Shown: positions 29,271 to 38,981, counted from the first letter of the stretch. The stretch is DNA of 64,000 bases from Sinomicrobium weinanense (GCF_018863395.1 NZ_JAHKRR010000005.1:124001-188000), one strand, 5' to 3'. Program-made: numbers and translations. Notes: generated by a model from the sequence alone, not told the origin.

Positions 29271-30477
29271 TTAATATCTCTAGCGGGTTTTGTTCTTCTT
29301 CCGGTACAACTTTCGTTTGTGCCATCGCTTCCTGCCGTTTTGCACTTACGCTAAGTATAATACCTACGGCCAGGCAGGACATCCATATCGATGTTCCTCC
29401 GGTACTGATAAGGGGCAGGGTTTGCCCGGTAACGGGAAACAATTCCACAGCTACCGCCATATTGATCAGCGCCTGGAACACAATGGGCAGGCCCACACCA
29501 ACCACAACGAGCTTGCCAAAGACCGAATCGGCCTTGTAGGCTACGATAACGATCCGGAAAAGCAATAACATATAGAGGAACATCAACAACAGTCCTCCTG
29601 CCAGTCCGTATTCTTCCACGATAATGGCATAAATAAAATCGGAAGAGCTCTGGGGCAAAAAATTCTTCATTACGCTTTTTCCTGCCCCTACTCCTACAAC
29701 GCCTCCGGTTGCAATGGCTATTTTAGCCCTTTCTATCTGGTAATCCGCATCGCTGTCTTCTCCGTTGGAAAAATTTTCTATACGACTCATCCAGGTATCT
29801 ATCCTGTTGGGCAGGGCGCCCGGGAATGCCTTGTTGACCAGAATAAACATGGAAAAACAAAGAATACCCACCCCTATGATGGCCCAGATGTACTTCATTG
29901 GATATCCTCCCAAAAAACACAACACCAACACCATAAAGAACAATATGGCCGTAGTGGAAAAGTTGGCCGGGAGGATCAGCGCCATGATCAGAAATACGGG
30001 CACCCACAACGGCAGCAGGGTTTCATTAAAACTCACCTGCCGGTCTTTGATCTTGGACAGGTACCTGGCCACATAGATCAGCAACACCACCGTGGCCAGT
30101 GTTGAAGTTTGAAAACTCACCCCCACAAAAGGGATTTGCACCCAGCGGCTGGCATTTGCCCCGTTGATTGTGGTCCCCTGGGCCAGGGTAAACACCAGCA
30201 ATAAAAGCACCACAGGGATGGCTATGATGGACAACCCCTTAAAATACCGGTACGGAATGCGATGCACCCCGAAAATAATACCAAAGCCCAGCAACAATAA
30301 CAACCCGTGCTTCAGCAGATGTCCTACCGTAGTTCCGTTGCCCACCACATAAACCAGGTTAGAACTGGCACTGTACACCGGCAAAAAGGAAAGTATGGCC
30401 AGTAAGGCTATCACCGCCCATATGGTCCTGTCCCCTTTTATGTTCTTGAATATGCTTTGCATTGCTTTATGGTTCAA
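29257..30477 (-). CDS. ftsW: FtsW, SEDS-family peptidoglycan glycosyltransferase
   Basis: This 406-residue polytopic membrane protein has about ten transmembrane helices. SEDS landmarks are the conserved GANASRW (residues about 105-111), [19 protein letters not shown] in the later periplasmic loop, and [17 protein letters not shown]. FtsW polymerises glycan strands at the septum with FtsI, which lies upstream in the same cluster. It overlaps murG, and its start lies 33 bases from the inserted four-helix-bundle element. Confidence 0.97.
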   Translation of the reverse strand: MNHKAMQSIFKNIKGDRTIWAVIALLAILSFLPVYSASSNLVYVVGNGTTVGHLLKHGLLLLLGFGIIFGVHRIPYRYFKGLSIIAIPVVLLLLVFTLAQGTTINGANASRWVQIPFVGVSFQTSTLATVVLLIYVARYLSKIKDRQVSFNETLLPLWVPVFLIMALILPANFSTTAILFFMVLVLCFLGGYPMKYIWAIIGVGILCFSMFILVNKAFPGALPNRIDTWMSRIENFSNGEDSDADYQIERAKIAIATGGVVGVGAGKSVMKNFLPQSSSDFIYAIIVEEYGLAGGLLLMFLYMLLLFRIVIVAYKADSVFGKLVVVGVGLPIVFQALINMAVAVELFPVTGQTLPLISTGGTSIWMSCLAVGIILSVSAKRQEAMAQTKVVPEEEQNPLEILSEQL

Positions 30478-30485
30478 TGTTTAAG

Positions 30486-30936
30486 GTTCAAAGTTTAAGG
30501 TTTTAATTTTTAGTTTCTTTTGTATTTACTGCCTTTGTATTCACTTCGATTTAAATAACTCATAAAAGCGGCTATTTTTTTGCTTAGGGTAACTGTTTGT
30601 CCTTTTAGTTTTTCAAATTCAACCTCATTATTATATTTCCTGTCCAATACCCTATAAAGTTGCGATCGTGTTTCGCCGCAAGATGATTTTGATATAGACA
30701 AAAATTGAATAAATTCTTTATTTCCATTTCTCTCAAATCCTTCGGCTATATTATCCATAACAGAACCGGAAGACCCATCTATTTGCGAATAAAGTTTATA
30801 ATCCGATCTGAGGTTACTATTTATGGCTACATTATGGATGTCATTACAAAGAACCCTTGCTAATCGTCATATTTCCAGATCTTCAAATCGCTCAACTCCT
30901 GCCATAAATCCAAACCTTAAACCTTAAACTTTGAAC
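30486..30936. mobile_element. Four-helix-bundle cassette with 18-bp terminal inverted repeats
   Basis: GTTCAAAGTTTAAGGTTT (30486-30503) is the perfect reverse complement of AAACCTTAAACTTTGAAC (30919-30936). Between them lies only the interrupted four-helix-bundle gene. The 451-bp unit splits murD from ftsW, where dcw clusters are usually tight, so it looks inserted. Related GTTCAAGG/TTCAAAG strings occur at 53746-53777 and 62437-62452. Confidence 0.6.
30510..30905 (-). pseudogene. Four-helix bundle (S23/IVP-type) protein gene with in-frame TGA
   Basis: Read from the ATG at 30905, the frame gives MAGVERFEDLEI, a TGA at codon 13 (30869-30867), then RLARVLCNDIHNVA and on to the terminal Lys-rich tail, 131 codons in all. 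The four-helix-bundle family normally has Trp after FEDLEI (FEDLEIW), so TGG has become TGA. The later part (SSGSVMDNIAEGFERNG, then FLSISKSSCGETRSQLYR) is a typical family match. An internal ATG at 30758 could still yield an 82-residue fragment. It is probably inactive, unless the stop is a sequencing error or is read through. Confidence 0.7.
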
Positions 30937-30942
30937 ATATAA

Positions 30943-32301
30943 CTATAATCGTTTCACGGCTGCCTTGAACTGATCTCCCCTGTCTTCATAGCTCTCAAAC
31001 AGGTCAAAGCTGGCACAGGCGGGAGAAAGCAGCACGTTATCTCCTTTTTCTGCTATTTTATAAGCGATCTTTACGGCTTCTTCCATAGACTGGGTTTCCA
31101 CCATCAGGTCTGCGACTTTGCCAAAGGCCTCGATGATCTTGGAATTGTCCAGCCCCAGGCAGATGATCGCCTTCACTTTTTCCCTTACCAGGGGCATCAA
31201 CGCGGTATAATCATTTCCTTTATCTTCTCCTCCAACGATCCACACTGTGGGAGCCGTCATACTATCAAGTGCATAAAGAACTGCATTTACATTAGTGGCC
31301 TTGGAGTCGTTGATATACTGTACATTCTGTATTTTGAGCACTTTTTCCAGGCGGTGCTCCACGCCCTGAAAATTCTCCAGGCTTTCCCTTATGGTCTTTT
31401 TTCTCACTTTTACCAGCTGGGCTACCAGGGAAGCTGCCATGGTATTCTTTACGTTGTGCTTCCCTTCCAATGTTAATGTGTCTGTGGACATAGTTATCTG
31501 ATCATTATCTATAGTTAGTATTATTTTATCGCCTTTTAAATACGCACCGTTTTCGATCTTTTTCTCTAAGGAAAAAGGCAACAACCTCGACGGTACGGGG
31601 TGTTTGGCCAGCCAGTCCGTTATCACCTCATCATCTGCATCGTAAATAAGGTAATCTTCAGCGGTCTGGTTCATCGCTATCCGGAATTTGGAAGCGATAT
31701 AGTTTTCGAACTTATAGTCGTACCGGTCAAGGTGGTCGGGGGTGATATTGGTGATCACCGCGATACCGGGCCGGAACGACACGATTCCGTCGAGCTGAAA
31801 GCTGCTTATTTCCAGTACGAAATATTTCTTATCGTCCTCCGCCACCATTTGCGCAAAACTGTCGCCTATGTTTCCGGCCATTCCTGCGTCGAGGCCACCG
31901 TTCTTTAACAGGTGGTACGTGAGCATGGTCGTGGTGGTCTTGCCATTGCTTCCGGTAATCCCGATCAGTTGAGCATCGGTGTATTGAGCAGCAAACTCAA
32001 TTTCAGAAATAACAGGTATTCCTCTTTTTACCAACTCCGTAACTAGCGGCACCCTATCGGGTATTCCGGGACTCTTCATCACCAAATCGGCACTGTATAT
32101 TTTCTCCGCACTGTGCTGCCCTTCTTCCCATATAATCTCGTATTGTTCAAGAACGTTCTTATACTTTTCCTTTATCCTTCCCTTATCGGAAACAAAGACC
32201 TCAAAGCCTTCTTTTCTACCCAGTATGGCAGCACCTATTCCACTTTCTCCTCCACCCAGGACCACTAACCTGGCCCTCTTTTCTTTTTGACCTGCCGTCA
32301 T
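30943..32301 (-). CDS. murD: UDP-N-acetylmuramoyl-L-alanine--D-glutamate ligase MurD
   Basis: This 452-residue Mur ligase adds D-Glu. Its N-terminal Rossmann motif is VVLGGGESGIGAAI, the ATP loop is GITGSNGKTTTTML, the central domain has NITPDHLDRYD, and the C-terminal domain has NDSKATNVNAVLYAL, characteristic of MurD. It begins five bases after mraY. The inserted cassette at 30486-30936 follows its stop codon. Confidence 0.98.
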   Translation of the reverse strand: MTAGQKEKRARLVVLGGGESGIGAAILGRKEGFEVFVSDKGRIKEKYKNVLEQYEIIWEEGQHSAEKIYSADLVMKSPGIPDRVPLVTELVKRGIPVISEIEFAAQYTDAQLIGITGSNGKTTTTMLTYHLLKNGGLDAGMAGNIGDSFAQMVAEDDKKYFVLEISSFQLDGIVSFRPGIAVITNITPDHLDRYDYKFENYIASKFRIAMNQTAEDYLIYDADDEVITDWLAKHPVPSRLLPFSLEKKIENGAYLKGDKIILTIDNDQITMSTDTLTLEGKHNVKNTMAASLVAQLVKVRKKTIRESLENFQGVEHRLEKVLKIQNVQYINDSKATNVNAVLYALDSMTAPTVWIVGGEDKGNDYTALMPLVREKVKAIICLGLDNSKIIEAFGKVADLMVETQSMEEAVKIAYKIAEKGDNVLLSPACASFDLFESYEDRGDQFKAAVKRL

Positions 32302-32306
32302 TTCAA

Positions 32307-33530
32307 TTACCTTACTTTCAATGTTACAATGGATATAATCGCCAGCATTATTCCGATAATCCAGAAACGGGTTACGATCTTGCTTTCGTGATATCCTTTT
32401 TTCTGATAATGGTGATGCAGGGGCGACATCAAAAAGATACGCCTGCCTTCTCCGTATTTTTTCTTGGTATATTTAAAATAGCTGACCTGCAACACTACCG
32501 ACAGGTTTTCGGCCAGGAATATGCCACACAATACCGGGATGAGCAATTCTTTCCGCACAGCCACGGCTATGACGGCAATGATCCCTCCAATGGTAAGGCT
32601 GCCCGTATCTCCCATAAAAACCTGGGCGGGATAGGTATTATACCAAAGGAAACCTACAAGAGCCCCTGTAAATGCAGCAATATATACGGATATCTCCCCA
32701 ACCCGGGGGATATACATAATGTTCAGGTAATTGGAAAAGATGATATTACCGGACACCCAGGCAAAGACTCCCAGGGCGATTACGATAATAGCCGAGGAAC
32801 CGGCTGCCAGTCCATCTATTCCATCGGTGAGGTTAGCTCCGTTAGAAACCGCAGTGACTATAAAGATCACGATGGGAATGAATATCAGCCAGGCATAATC
32901 CCTGTAATTTTCCCCGGTCCAGGCGATGATCTTTGAATAGTCCAGTTCGTTGTTCTTTACGAACGGGATGGTAGTTTTGGTGGATTTTCCTTCATCTTTC
33001 CCCATCTCTCCGACCGGCGCCACGATCTCCGTATCCGCGGTTTTCACCTCTTCCTTTACCGTAACTTCGGGATGAAAATACAGTGTAGCTCCCACAATGA
33101 TACCCAGCCCGATCTGGCCAAGTATCTTAAACCTTCCTTTTAATCCTTCTTTGTCCTTTTTAAATATCTTGATGTAATCGTCTACAAAACCAATGGCCCC
33201 CATCCATACTGTTGTGATCAGGAGCAGTATGATGTATATGTTGTTGAGTTTGGCAAACAACAGCACGGGTACCAGTGTAGAAAGTATAATAATGATACCT
33301 CCCATGGTCGGGGTCCCTGCTTTTTCTGTCTGTCCTTTCAGCCCCAGATCGCGCACTGTTTCTCCTACCTGCTGCCTGCGCAGAAAATCAATAATATGCT
33401 TACCGTAAATAGTAGATATAAGCAATGAGCAGATCACAGCCATCGCTGCCCGGAAGGAGAGGAACTGGAAAAGTCCCGCTCCGGGGATCTGGTAGTGTTT
33501 GCTCAGATATTCGAATAAGTGGTAAAGCAT
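32307..33530 (-). CDS. mraY: Phospho-N-acetylmuramoyl-pentapeptide transferase MraY
   Basis: This 407-residue polytopic enzyme makes lipid I from UDP-MurNAc-pentapeptide and undecaprenyl phosphate. Landmarks are the GTPTMGG motif (residues about 71-77), the catalytic [27 protein letters not shown], and the HHHYQ motif near the C-terminus ([12 protein letters not shown]). A hydrophilic insert of about 45 residues (about 160-205, Glu/Lys/Thr-rich) makes it longer than the 360-residue E. coli enzyme, as in other Bacteroidota. Confidence 0.98.
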   Translation of the reverse strand: MLYHLFEYLSKHYQIPGAGLFQFLSFRAAMAVICSLLISTIYGKHIIDFLRRQQVGETVRDLGLKGQTEKAGTPTMGGIIIILSTLVPVLLFAKLNNIYIILLLITTVWMGAIGFVDDYIKIFKKDKEGLKGRFKILGQIGLGIIVGATLYFHPEVTVKEEVKTADTEIVAPVGEMGKDEGKSTKTTIPFVKNNELDYSKIIAWTGENYRDYAWLIFIPIVIFIVTAVSNGANLTDGIDGLAAGSSAIIVIALGVFAWVSGNIIFSNYLNIMYIPRVGEISVYIAAFTGALVGFLWYNTYPAQVFMGDTGSLTIGGIIAVIAVAVRKELLIPVLCGIFLAENLSVVLQVSYFKYTKKKYGEGRRIFLMSPLHHHYQKKGYHESKIVTRFWIIGIMLAIISIVTLKVR

Positions 33531-33618
33531 TTATACTGTTTGTTGTTTGTAATTTATCGTTTCAGGTTATAGATCTTAGTTGGTATTTTTATCTTCTTTA
33601 ACTCTTTTTGTGCGGCTT

Positions 33619-35082
33619 TTATTTATGCAGCTCTTTCATCATTTCCCCGGCAATCCTGAAATCGTCAAAATCTTTTCTTACGCCTTTGATCTCCTGATAG
33701 GTTTCATGTCCTTTTCCGGCGATAAGGATGATGTCGTTCTCTTCTGCCATCTGGCATGCTGCTTTTATAGCCTGCCTCCGGTCGGTGATAGCCAGTGTCT
33801 TTTTAAAATTTAGCGGTTCCACACCTTTTTCCATGTCCCGGATAATGGCTTCCGGGTCTTCACTCCTGGGGTTATCGGAGGTAAATATGGCCCTGGTACT
33901 GAGTTCTGATGCGATGGCAGCCATTACAGGCCTTTTGGTCTTGTCCCGGTCTCCTCCGCATCCTACTACGGTGATCAGCTCTTCATTTCCCGTACGGATA
34001 CTATTTATGGTCTCCAGTACATTCTTCAGGGAATCCGGTGTATGGGAATAGTCTACAATCACAGTTACTTTCCTTTCGGAAATAAAATACTGGAACCTCC
34101 CCTTAACGCTTTCCAGCTCACTTAGCAGGCGGAGTATTTCCAGCTCTTCCAGTCCCAGCAATTCTGCCGTGGCGTATATGGCCAGCATATTATAGGCATT
34201 GAAACGGCCTATGAGTTTTACCCATACTTCATTCTCACCTATTTTTAACAAAAGTCCGTTGAACTGGTTTTCCAGTATCTTCGCCCTGTAATTGGCATAG
34301 GATTTCAGGGCATAGGTGATTTTTTTGGCTACGGTATTCTGTATCATCACAATACCGTTCTTATCATCTATATTGGTCAGCGCAAAGGCTGTTTTGGGCA
34401 GGTGGTCAAAAAAGGATTTTTTCACATCCCTGTACTCGGCAAAGGTGTGGTGATAGTCCAGGTGATCGTGAGAAAGGTTCGTAAACACCCCTCCCGCAAA
34501 TTGCAGCCCTTCCGTTCGCTTCTGGGCGATGCCATGAGAGCTGACTTCCATAAAACAGTACTCCACTCCGGCACGGGTCATCAAATCCAGGTAATAATTT
34601 ATGGTCAACGGATCGGGCGTGGTGTGGGTTGCTTTGTACTCTTCTTTATCCACCAGTATTTTCACGGTGGAGATCAACCCGACCTTGTATCCGGCTTTCC
34701 GGAACAACTGGTACAAGAGTGTAGCGATGGTCGTCTTACCATTGGTGCCGGTTATCCCCACCATCCGCAGGTCTGCCGAAGGGTTTCCGTAGTAATTGGC
34801 CGCCATTACCGCCAAGGCCGCATGGGTATCAGTTACCTGCACATAGGTGACCCCATTGACAATATCGGACGGCATTTCTTCACAGATTATGGCTACCGCT
34901 CCTTTTTCTATGGCGCCTTTTATATATGCATGCCCGTCTGCTTCAGTACCCTTTATGGCTACAAAAACATCGTTAAGGGATACGTTCCGGGAGTCAAAGC
35001 ATATAACATTTACTGCTACCGAAGTATTCCCGGTAACAGCATCTATGGGCACTTTGTACAATATGTCCTTTAACGTACTCAC
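33619..35082 (-). CDS. murE: MurE, UDP-MurNAc-tripeptide synthetase (probably meso-DAP adding)
   Basis: This 487-residue Mur ligase has an ATP loop GITGTNGKTTIATLL, a TTPDPLTINYYL substrate segment, the NLSHDHLDYHHTF motif and the C-terminal TSDNPRSEDPEAII. The DNPR tetrad is the hallmark of enzymes adding meso-diaminopimelate instead of lysine, so this organism should have DAP-type peptidoglycan. It starts three bases after ftsI and precedes mraY by 88 bases. Confidence 0.97.
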   Translation of the reverse strand: MSTLKDILYKVPIDAVTGNTSVAVNVICFDSRNVSLNDVFVAIKGTEADGHAYIKGAIEKGAVAIICEEMPSDIVNGVTYVQVTDTHAALAVMAANYYGNPSADLRMVGITGTNGKTTIATLLYQLFRKAGYKVGLISTVKILVDKEEYKATHTTPDPLTINYYLDLMTRAGVEYCFMEVSSHGIAQKRTEGLQFAGGVFTNLSHDHLDYHHTFAEYRDVKKSFFDHLPKTAFALTNIDDKNGIVMIQNTVAKKITYALKSYANYRAKILENQFNGLLLKIGENEVWVKLIGRFNAYNMLAIYATAELLGLEELEILRLLSELESVKGRFQYFISERKVTVIVDYSHTPDSLKNVLETINSIRTGNEELITVVGCGGDRDKTKRPVMAAIASELSTRAIFTSDNPRSEDPEAIIRDMEKGVEPLNFKKTLAITDRRQAIKAACQMAEENDIILIAGKGHETYQEIKGVRKDFDDFRIAGEMMKELHK

Positions 35083-35085
35083 AGG

Positions 35086-37086
35086 TTATGACAGTTCTAA
35101 TACTATGGTTTGATCGGGCACTATTTTCTTTCCTTCGGATATGGATTGTTTTTTCACTCTTCCGTTTCCTACTACCTTGACCTTCAATCCCAGGTTTTCA
35201 AGGAGTGGAATGGCATCCATACCACTCATTCCCTGGACATCGGGCATTACCTGAAAACGTTTTTGCGCTTTGGCATAATAGGATTGGTAATCCTTCTCCG
35301 TTCCGGTTTTTTCTTTTTCAAGGTCTTCCACCTCGTCATGCAGAGGGGAATTGGTGTATATTTTATGGGCTATACTCTTAAATACAGGCCCGGAGACATC
35401 CGCCCCGTAATAGCCAACACTCCTGTCGGGCTCATGAACGACCACGATACAGGAATATTTGGGGTCATCCGCGGGAAAATAACCGGCAAATGAAGATATA
35501 TATGCAAACTTTTCTTTCTTTTTAGGGCCGTAGTTTTTCTGGGCTGTCCCGGTCTTTCCTGCCATGGAGAAATTAGGGGTATAAAGCCTTTTTCCGGTAC
35601 CCTTCAACACCACATTCTTCATCATTTCCTGGAGTTTGCCAATGGTCTCCGGCGAACACACCTGAGGGTTCAGGACTTCTTTTTCAAATTTCATGATGGT
35701 CTTGTCCCACTCCCTCACTTCCTTAATAAGCCTTGGCTTCACCATTTCACCGTTATTGGCCACGGCATTATAAAAAGTAAGTGTCTGAAGCGGCGTGAGT
35801 GAAACACCATAACCGAATGCCATCCACTCCAGAGCTATACCGCTCCATTGTTTTTTGTTTTTCGGATCGGGGATATAAGGTTTTCCCTCTCCCTTAATAG
35901 ACAGCCCCAGCCGTTTATCGAGCCCCATATCACGGAGTTTTCCCACAAACCGTTCTGGATGATCGCTGTAATGGTCATGAATGGTCCTCACCACCCCCAC
36001 ATTGGACGACACCTCAAAGGCCCTGGAAATGGTTATCTTTCCGTGGCCTCCTATCTTGGTATCCCTGACTCTCTTCCTATGATAATATATAGTCCCCTTT
36101 TCGGTATCTACAATATCATTGGTATCGACCACCTTATCATCCAGAGCTACTGCAAGGGCCATCAACTTAAAGGTAGAACCCGGTTCGTGCGATTCCCCTA
36201 TGGCATAGTTCAGTTTTTCGTAATATTTCCCTTCACTGGTCCTGCCCAGGTTGGAAATGGCCTTTACTTCGCCCGTTTTGGTTTCCATCACCACAACCGA
36301 GCCGTGTTCCGCCTTGTATTTTTCCAGTTGAGACAGCAGTGCATGATGTGCTATATCCTGTATATTGATATCAATAGTAGAGATCACATCATAGCCATCT
36401 TTGGGCTCGATTTCGTTATTGTCGCTGATCGGCTTCCACTGGCCTTTGGCTATACGTTGTTTTAACCGTTTTCCCTCTCTTCCGCTTAGATATTCGCTAT
36501 AAGCCCCTTCCAGTCCTACATTGAGCAGGTGCCCGTTCTCGTCACGGCGTTCATAACCTATACTTCGCTCGGCGATCTTTCCGAGCGGATGTTCCCTTTC
36601 CACATGCTGCTCCACGATAAGCCCCCCTTTGTACGGGCCGAGTTCGAAAAGCGGAAAATTCTTCACCTTTATATAATCGGAATACCCGAGGTCTCGGGTT
36701 ACCAGCAGATACCTGTTCTTATTAGCCCTCGCCTTCCGGAATATATTCTGATAATAGGAAGAGGGCTTCCCCAGCATTTTTGACAACTCATCGGACAGTG
36801 GTTTCAGGTACTTCTCAAAGTTTTTGGCAGAAACCGTAAGGGCATCAAAACGGATATCATATTTGGTTACCGAGGTAGCCAGGAGACTACCGTCGTCTGA
36901 ATAGAGATTACCCCTGTTTGCCGGGATGGTAAAGTTTCTGATGGTCCGTTCTTCTGCGAGTTGCCGGTATTCTTCACCCTCGATCTGGATAAAGACCAGC
37001 TTTACGGCCACAGCCACAGAGAACAGAAACATGGTCCCGGCCACAAAATAGAGTCTGTGCAATATTTTCTTTTCTGTTATCGGCAT
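35086..37086 (-). CDS. ftsI: FtsI/PBP3-type septal transpeptidase with PASTA domain
   Basis: This 666-residue class B penicillin-binding protein has one N-terminal transmembrane helix (about 13-32), a dimerisation domain with TIRNFTIPANRGNLYSDDG, and a transpeptidase domain with the catalytic Ser in EPGSTFK, the SSN triad in EVSSNVGV and KTGTAQ. A single PASTA domain (about 612-666, MPDVQGMSGMDAIPLLENLG) closes the protein. It crosslinks septal peptidoglycan with FtsW. It is separated from ftsL by 128 bases that form a palindrome. Confidence 0.97.
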   Translation of the reverse strand: MPITEKKILHRLYFVAGTMFLFSVAVAVKLVFIQIEGEEYRQLAEERTIRNFTIPANRGNLYSDDGSLLATSVTKYDIRFDALTVSAKNFEKYLKPLSDELSKMLGKPSSYYQNIFRKARANKNRYLLVTRDLGYSDYIKVKNFPLFELGPYKGGLIVEQHVEREHPLGKIAERSIGYERRDENGHLLNVGLEGAYSEYLSGREGKRLKQRIAKGQWKPISDNNEIEPKDGYDVISTIDINIQDIAHHALLSQLEKYKAEHGSVVVMETKTGEVKAISNLGRTSEGKYYEKLNYAIGESHEPGSTFKLMALAVALDDKVVDTNDIVDTEKGTIYYHRKRVRDTKIGGHGKITISRAFEVSSNVGVVRTIHDHYSDHPERFVGKLRDMGLDKRLGLSIKGEGKPYIPDPKNKKQWSGIALEWMAFGYGVSLTPLQTLTFYNAVANNGEMVKPRLIKEVREWDKTIMKFEKEVLNPQVCSPETIGKLQEMMKNVVLKGTGKRLYTPNFSMAGKTGTAQKNYGPKKKEKFAYISSFAGYFPADDPKYSCIVVVHEPDRSVGYYGADVSGPVFKSIAHKIYTNSPLHDEVEDLEKEKTGTEKDYQSYYAKAQKRFQVMPDVQGMSGMDAIPLLENLGLKVKVVGNGRVKKQSISEGKKIVPDQTIVLELS

Positions 37087-37125
37087 TGTTCTCTTTAAAA
37101 TCTGTGTTTCGGTATTCGGTAATCA

Positions 37126-37197
37126 GTATTCAGTAATCGGTATTCGGTGGTTGTAATTTGTATTCAGCTTATCTACTGATTACCGATTACTGAATAC
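37126..37197. repeat. Palindrome between ftsL and ftsI
   Basis: GTATTCAGTAATCGGTA (37126-37142) is the perfect complement of TACCGATTACTGAATAC (37181-37197). The arms extend imperfectly on both sides through CGGTATTCGGTAATC-type units. It would fold as a long hairpin in the dcw mRNA. Confidence 0.8.
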
Positions 37198-37214
37198 CGA
37201 CCTCCGACCACCAG

Positions 37215-37538
37215 TCACCGGTCATCATTTTCTACAATCACTATTTTTTTCGGCGCTCTGTCCGATTGTTTTAAACCCTCATCTTTTAAGCGGGCCATGA
37301 TCGTGGACTCGAGTTTCATTTGTTGCATCCTGGCCCTGGTATCTACAAATTCGCTGCGCAATTCCTTTACTTCGTCATTGAGCTTTGCGATCTCGTGCAC
37401 TTTTTTATCCGCACTGTGGGAACTGGCTATCATCAACACCGCAAGGGCCGAAGCAAACAGGATAAACCTCCAGTTCTTCACCGCATCCTCGCTCACCAGG
37501 AACTTCCCTTTTAATATATCTATCAGCTTGTCCTTCAT
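37215..37538 (-). CDS. ftsL: FtsL-like divisome protein
   Basis: This 107-residue bitopic protein has a cytoplasmic N-terminus, a transmembrane helix (about 24-43, FILFASALAVLMIASSHSA) and a short periplasmic coiled coil (HEIAKLNDEVKELRSEFVDT). Sequence is poorly conserved in FtsL, but size, topology and position between rsmH and ftsI match the family. It would form a complex with FtsQ and a DivIC/FtsB protein encoded elsewhere. It is 13 bases downstream of rsmH. Confidence 0.88.
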   Translation of the reverse strand: MKDKLIDILKGKFLVSEDAVKNWRFILFASALAVLMIASSHSADKKVHEIAKLNDEVKELRSEFVDTRARMQQMKLESTIMARLKDEGLKQSDRAPKKIVIVENDDR

Positions 37539-37551
37539 TTCCCGCCTTTCT

Positions 37552-38460
37552 TTAAATCCGTTCGGCGATCCTCAGCTTGGCGCTTCTCGCCCTGTTATTC
37601 TGCGCTATCTCATCGGCCGTCGGCACTATCAGTTTGCCCACTTTCTTAAAAGGGACATCTACATTTCCGTAGAAATCCTTTTCCGGTTCACCTTCGAACA
37701 TTCCACTGCGGATAAACCTTTTAACCAGCCTGTCTTCCAGCGAATGATAACTTATAAGGCTCAACCTTCCTTCTTTCTTCAACATATCGGGCATTTGCTT
37801 CAAAAACTCCCTCAGCACTTCTATCTCCCTGTTCACTTCTATACGGATGGCCTGATACACCTGGGCCAGCACTTTATTTTCCTTTCGTCTTGGTAAAAAC
37901 CGCTCCAATACATGTTTCAGATCCTCAGTAGTCTTTAATGGCAATTCTTTTCGCGCCGCCACAATGGCCCCGGCAACAGCCCGTGCATTTTTCAGTTCAC
38001 CATACAAACTCAGGATGCTGCGCAACTGTTCTTCGTCATAATCATTCACTACATTATAAGCCGACAGCTCACTTCTTTTGCTCATTCTCATGTCCAACCC
38101 GGCCTCGAACCTGATGGAAAAACCGCGCTCGGGAATATCGAACTGATGAGAAGAAACCCCAAAATCTCCGAGCACACCATCTACCTGTTTTACGCCGTGC
38201 AGTCTCAGAAAACGCTTCACATGCCGGAAATTTTCATGGATCAGCACAAACCGTTCGTCGTCCAGCGCATTTTCCAACGCATCCTCATCCTGGTCGAAGG
38301 CAAACAACCTTCCCTTACTCCCCAGTCTTTTCAATATTTCACGAGAGTGCCCTCCACCCCCGAAAGTCACGTCTACATAGACTCCGTCTTCTTTCACCTG
38401 CAGTCCGTCAACAGACTCCTGCAGCAATACGGGGTTATGATAGCTCATCGTCATCATCAT
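37552..38460 (-). CDS. rsmH: 16S rRNA m4C1402 methyltransferase RsmH (MraW)
   Basis: This enzyme of about 300 residues methylates N4 of C1402 in 16S rRNA with SAM. Landmarks are YHNPVLLQESVDGL, the SAM loop VDVTFGGGGHSREIL, GVLGDFGVSSHQFD and the C-terminal ISYHSLEDRLVKRF followed by ARSAKLRIAER. Several ATG codons cluster at the start (MMMTM), so the true start may be 38460 or a few codons later. It overlaps mraZ by 26 bases. Confidence 0.97.
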   Translation of the reverse strand: MMMTMSYHNPVLLQESVDGLQVKEDGVYVDVTFGGGGHSREILKRLGSKGRLFAFDQDEDALENALDDERFVLIHENFRHVKRFLRLHGVKQVDGVLGDFGVSSHQFDIPERGFSIRFEAGLDMRMSKRSELSAYNVVNDYDEEQLRSILSLYGELKNARAVAGAIVAARKELPLKTTEDLKHVLERFLPRRKENKVLAQVYQAIRIEVNREIEVLREFLKQMPDMLKKEGRLSLISYHSLEDRLVKRFIRSGMFEGEPEKDFYGNVDVPFKKVGKLIVPTADEIAQNNRARSAKLRIAERI

Positions 38461-38902
38461 CTCCCATTACTTCTTCGGCCAGGTCAGCAAAATCCACAGC
38501 GGCATCGTCAATGGCCTGTTCATACTTATCTTTGTCCCAAATTTCAATAATGTTAATAGCCGAAGACAACACGATCTCCTTACTGATCTCCGCAAAACCT
38601 ATCAGATCCTTAGGAATAAGCAGCCGCCCCGTTGCATCTACCTCCACCATTTTCACTCCTGCTGTAAAACGACGAATAAAATCGTTGTTCTTTTTCTTGA
38701 ACCTGTTGAGTTTGTTCATTTTTTGCATCAACACATTCCATTCCTCCATGGGGTACAATTCCAGGCAGGACTGAAACACAGCCCGCTTGAGCACAAAGCC
38801 CTGCTGCAACATCGGCGAAAGCTGATTTTTCAGGGCCACAGGGAGCATTACCCTGCCCTTGGCATCCGCTTTGCACTCGTATGTCCCGATGAAGTTATTC
38901 AT
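38435..38902 (-). CDS. mraZ: Transcriptional regulator MraZ
   Basis: I take the ATG at 38902 (MNNFIGTYECKADAKGRVML), which matches the family start; the frame extends eight codons upstream. The 155-residue protein has two SpoVT/AbrB-like modules, the second with VEVDATGRLLIPKDLIGFA. MraZ forms a ring-shaped oligomer, binds short repeats in front of its own gene and represses the dcw operon. Three matching repeats lie 50 bases upstream (38952-38981). The C-terminal tail is strongly acidic (EEVMGDDDDDE). Confidence 0.95.
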   Translation of the reverse strand: MNNFIGTYECKADAKGRVMLPVALKNQLSPMLQQGFVLKRAVFQSCLELYPMEEWNVLMQKMNKLNRFKKKNNDFIRRFTAGVKMVEVDATGRLLIPKDLIGFAEISKEIVLSSAINIIEIWDKDKYEQAIDDAAVDFADLAEEVMGDDDDDELS

Positions 38903-38951
38903 TATCAAACAGTAAGGTTCCGGCAATTACTTTTTCAAATATATGGAATTA

Positions 38952-38981
38952 TTTACCACTTTTTACCACTTTTTACCACTT
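38952..38981 (-). promoter_or_regulatory. Likely MraZ operator: three GTGGTAAA repeats
   Basis: On the minus strand AAGTGGTAAA occurs three times in perfect 10-base register (38981-38972, 38971-38962 and 38961-38952), about 50 bases before the mraZ start. MraZ operators in other bacteria are tandem GTGG-containing repeats spaced by one helical turn, so autoregulation is the natural reading. Confidence 0.75.

Noticed and set aside
30510-30905. Avd-type protein of a diversity-generating retroelement
   Set aside because: Avd belongs to a related four-helix-bundle group, but no reverse transcriptase, template repeat or variable repeat is visible nearby.
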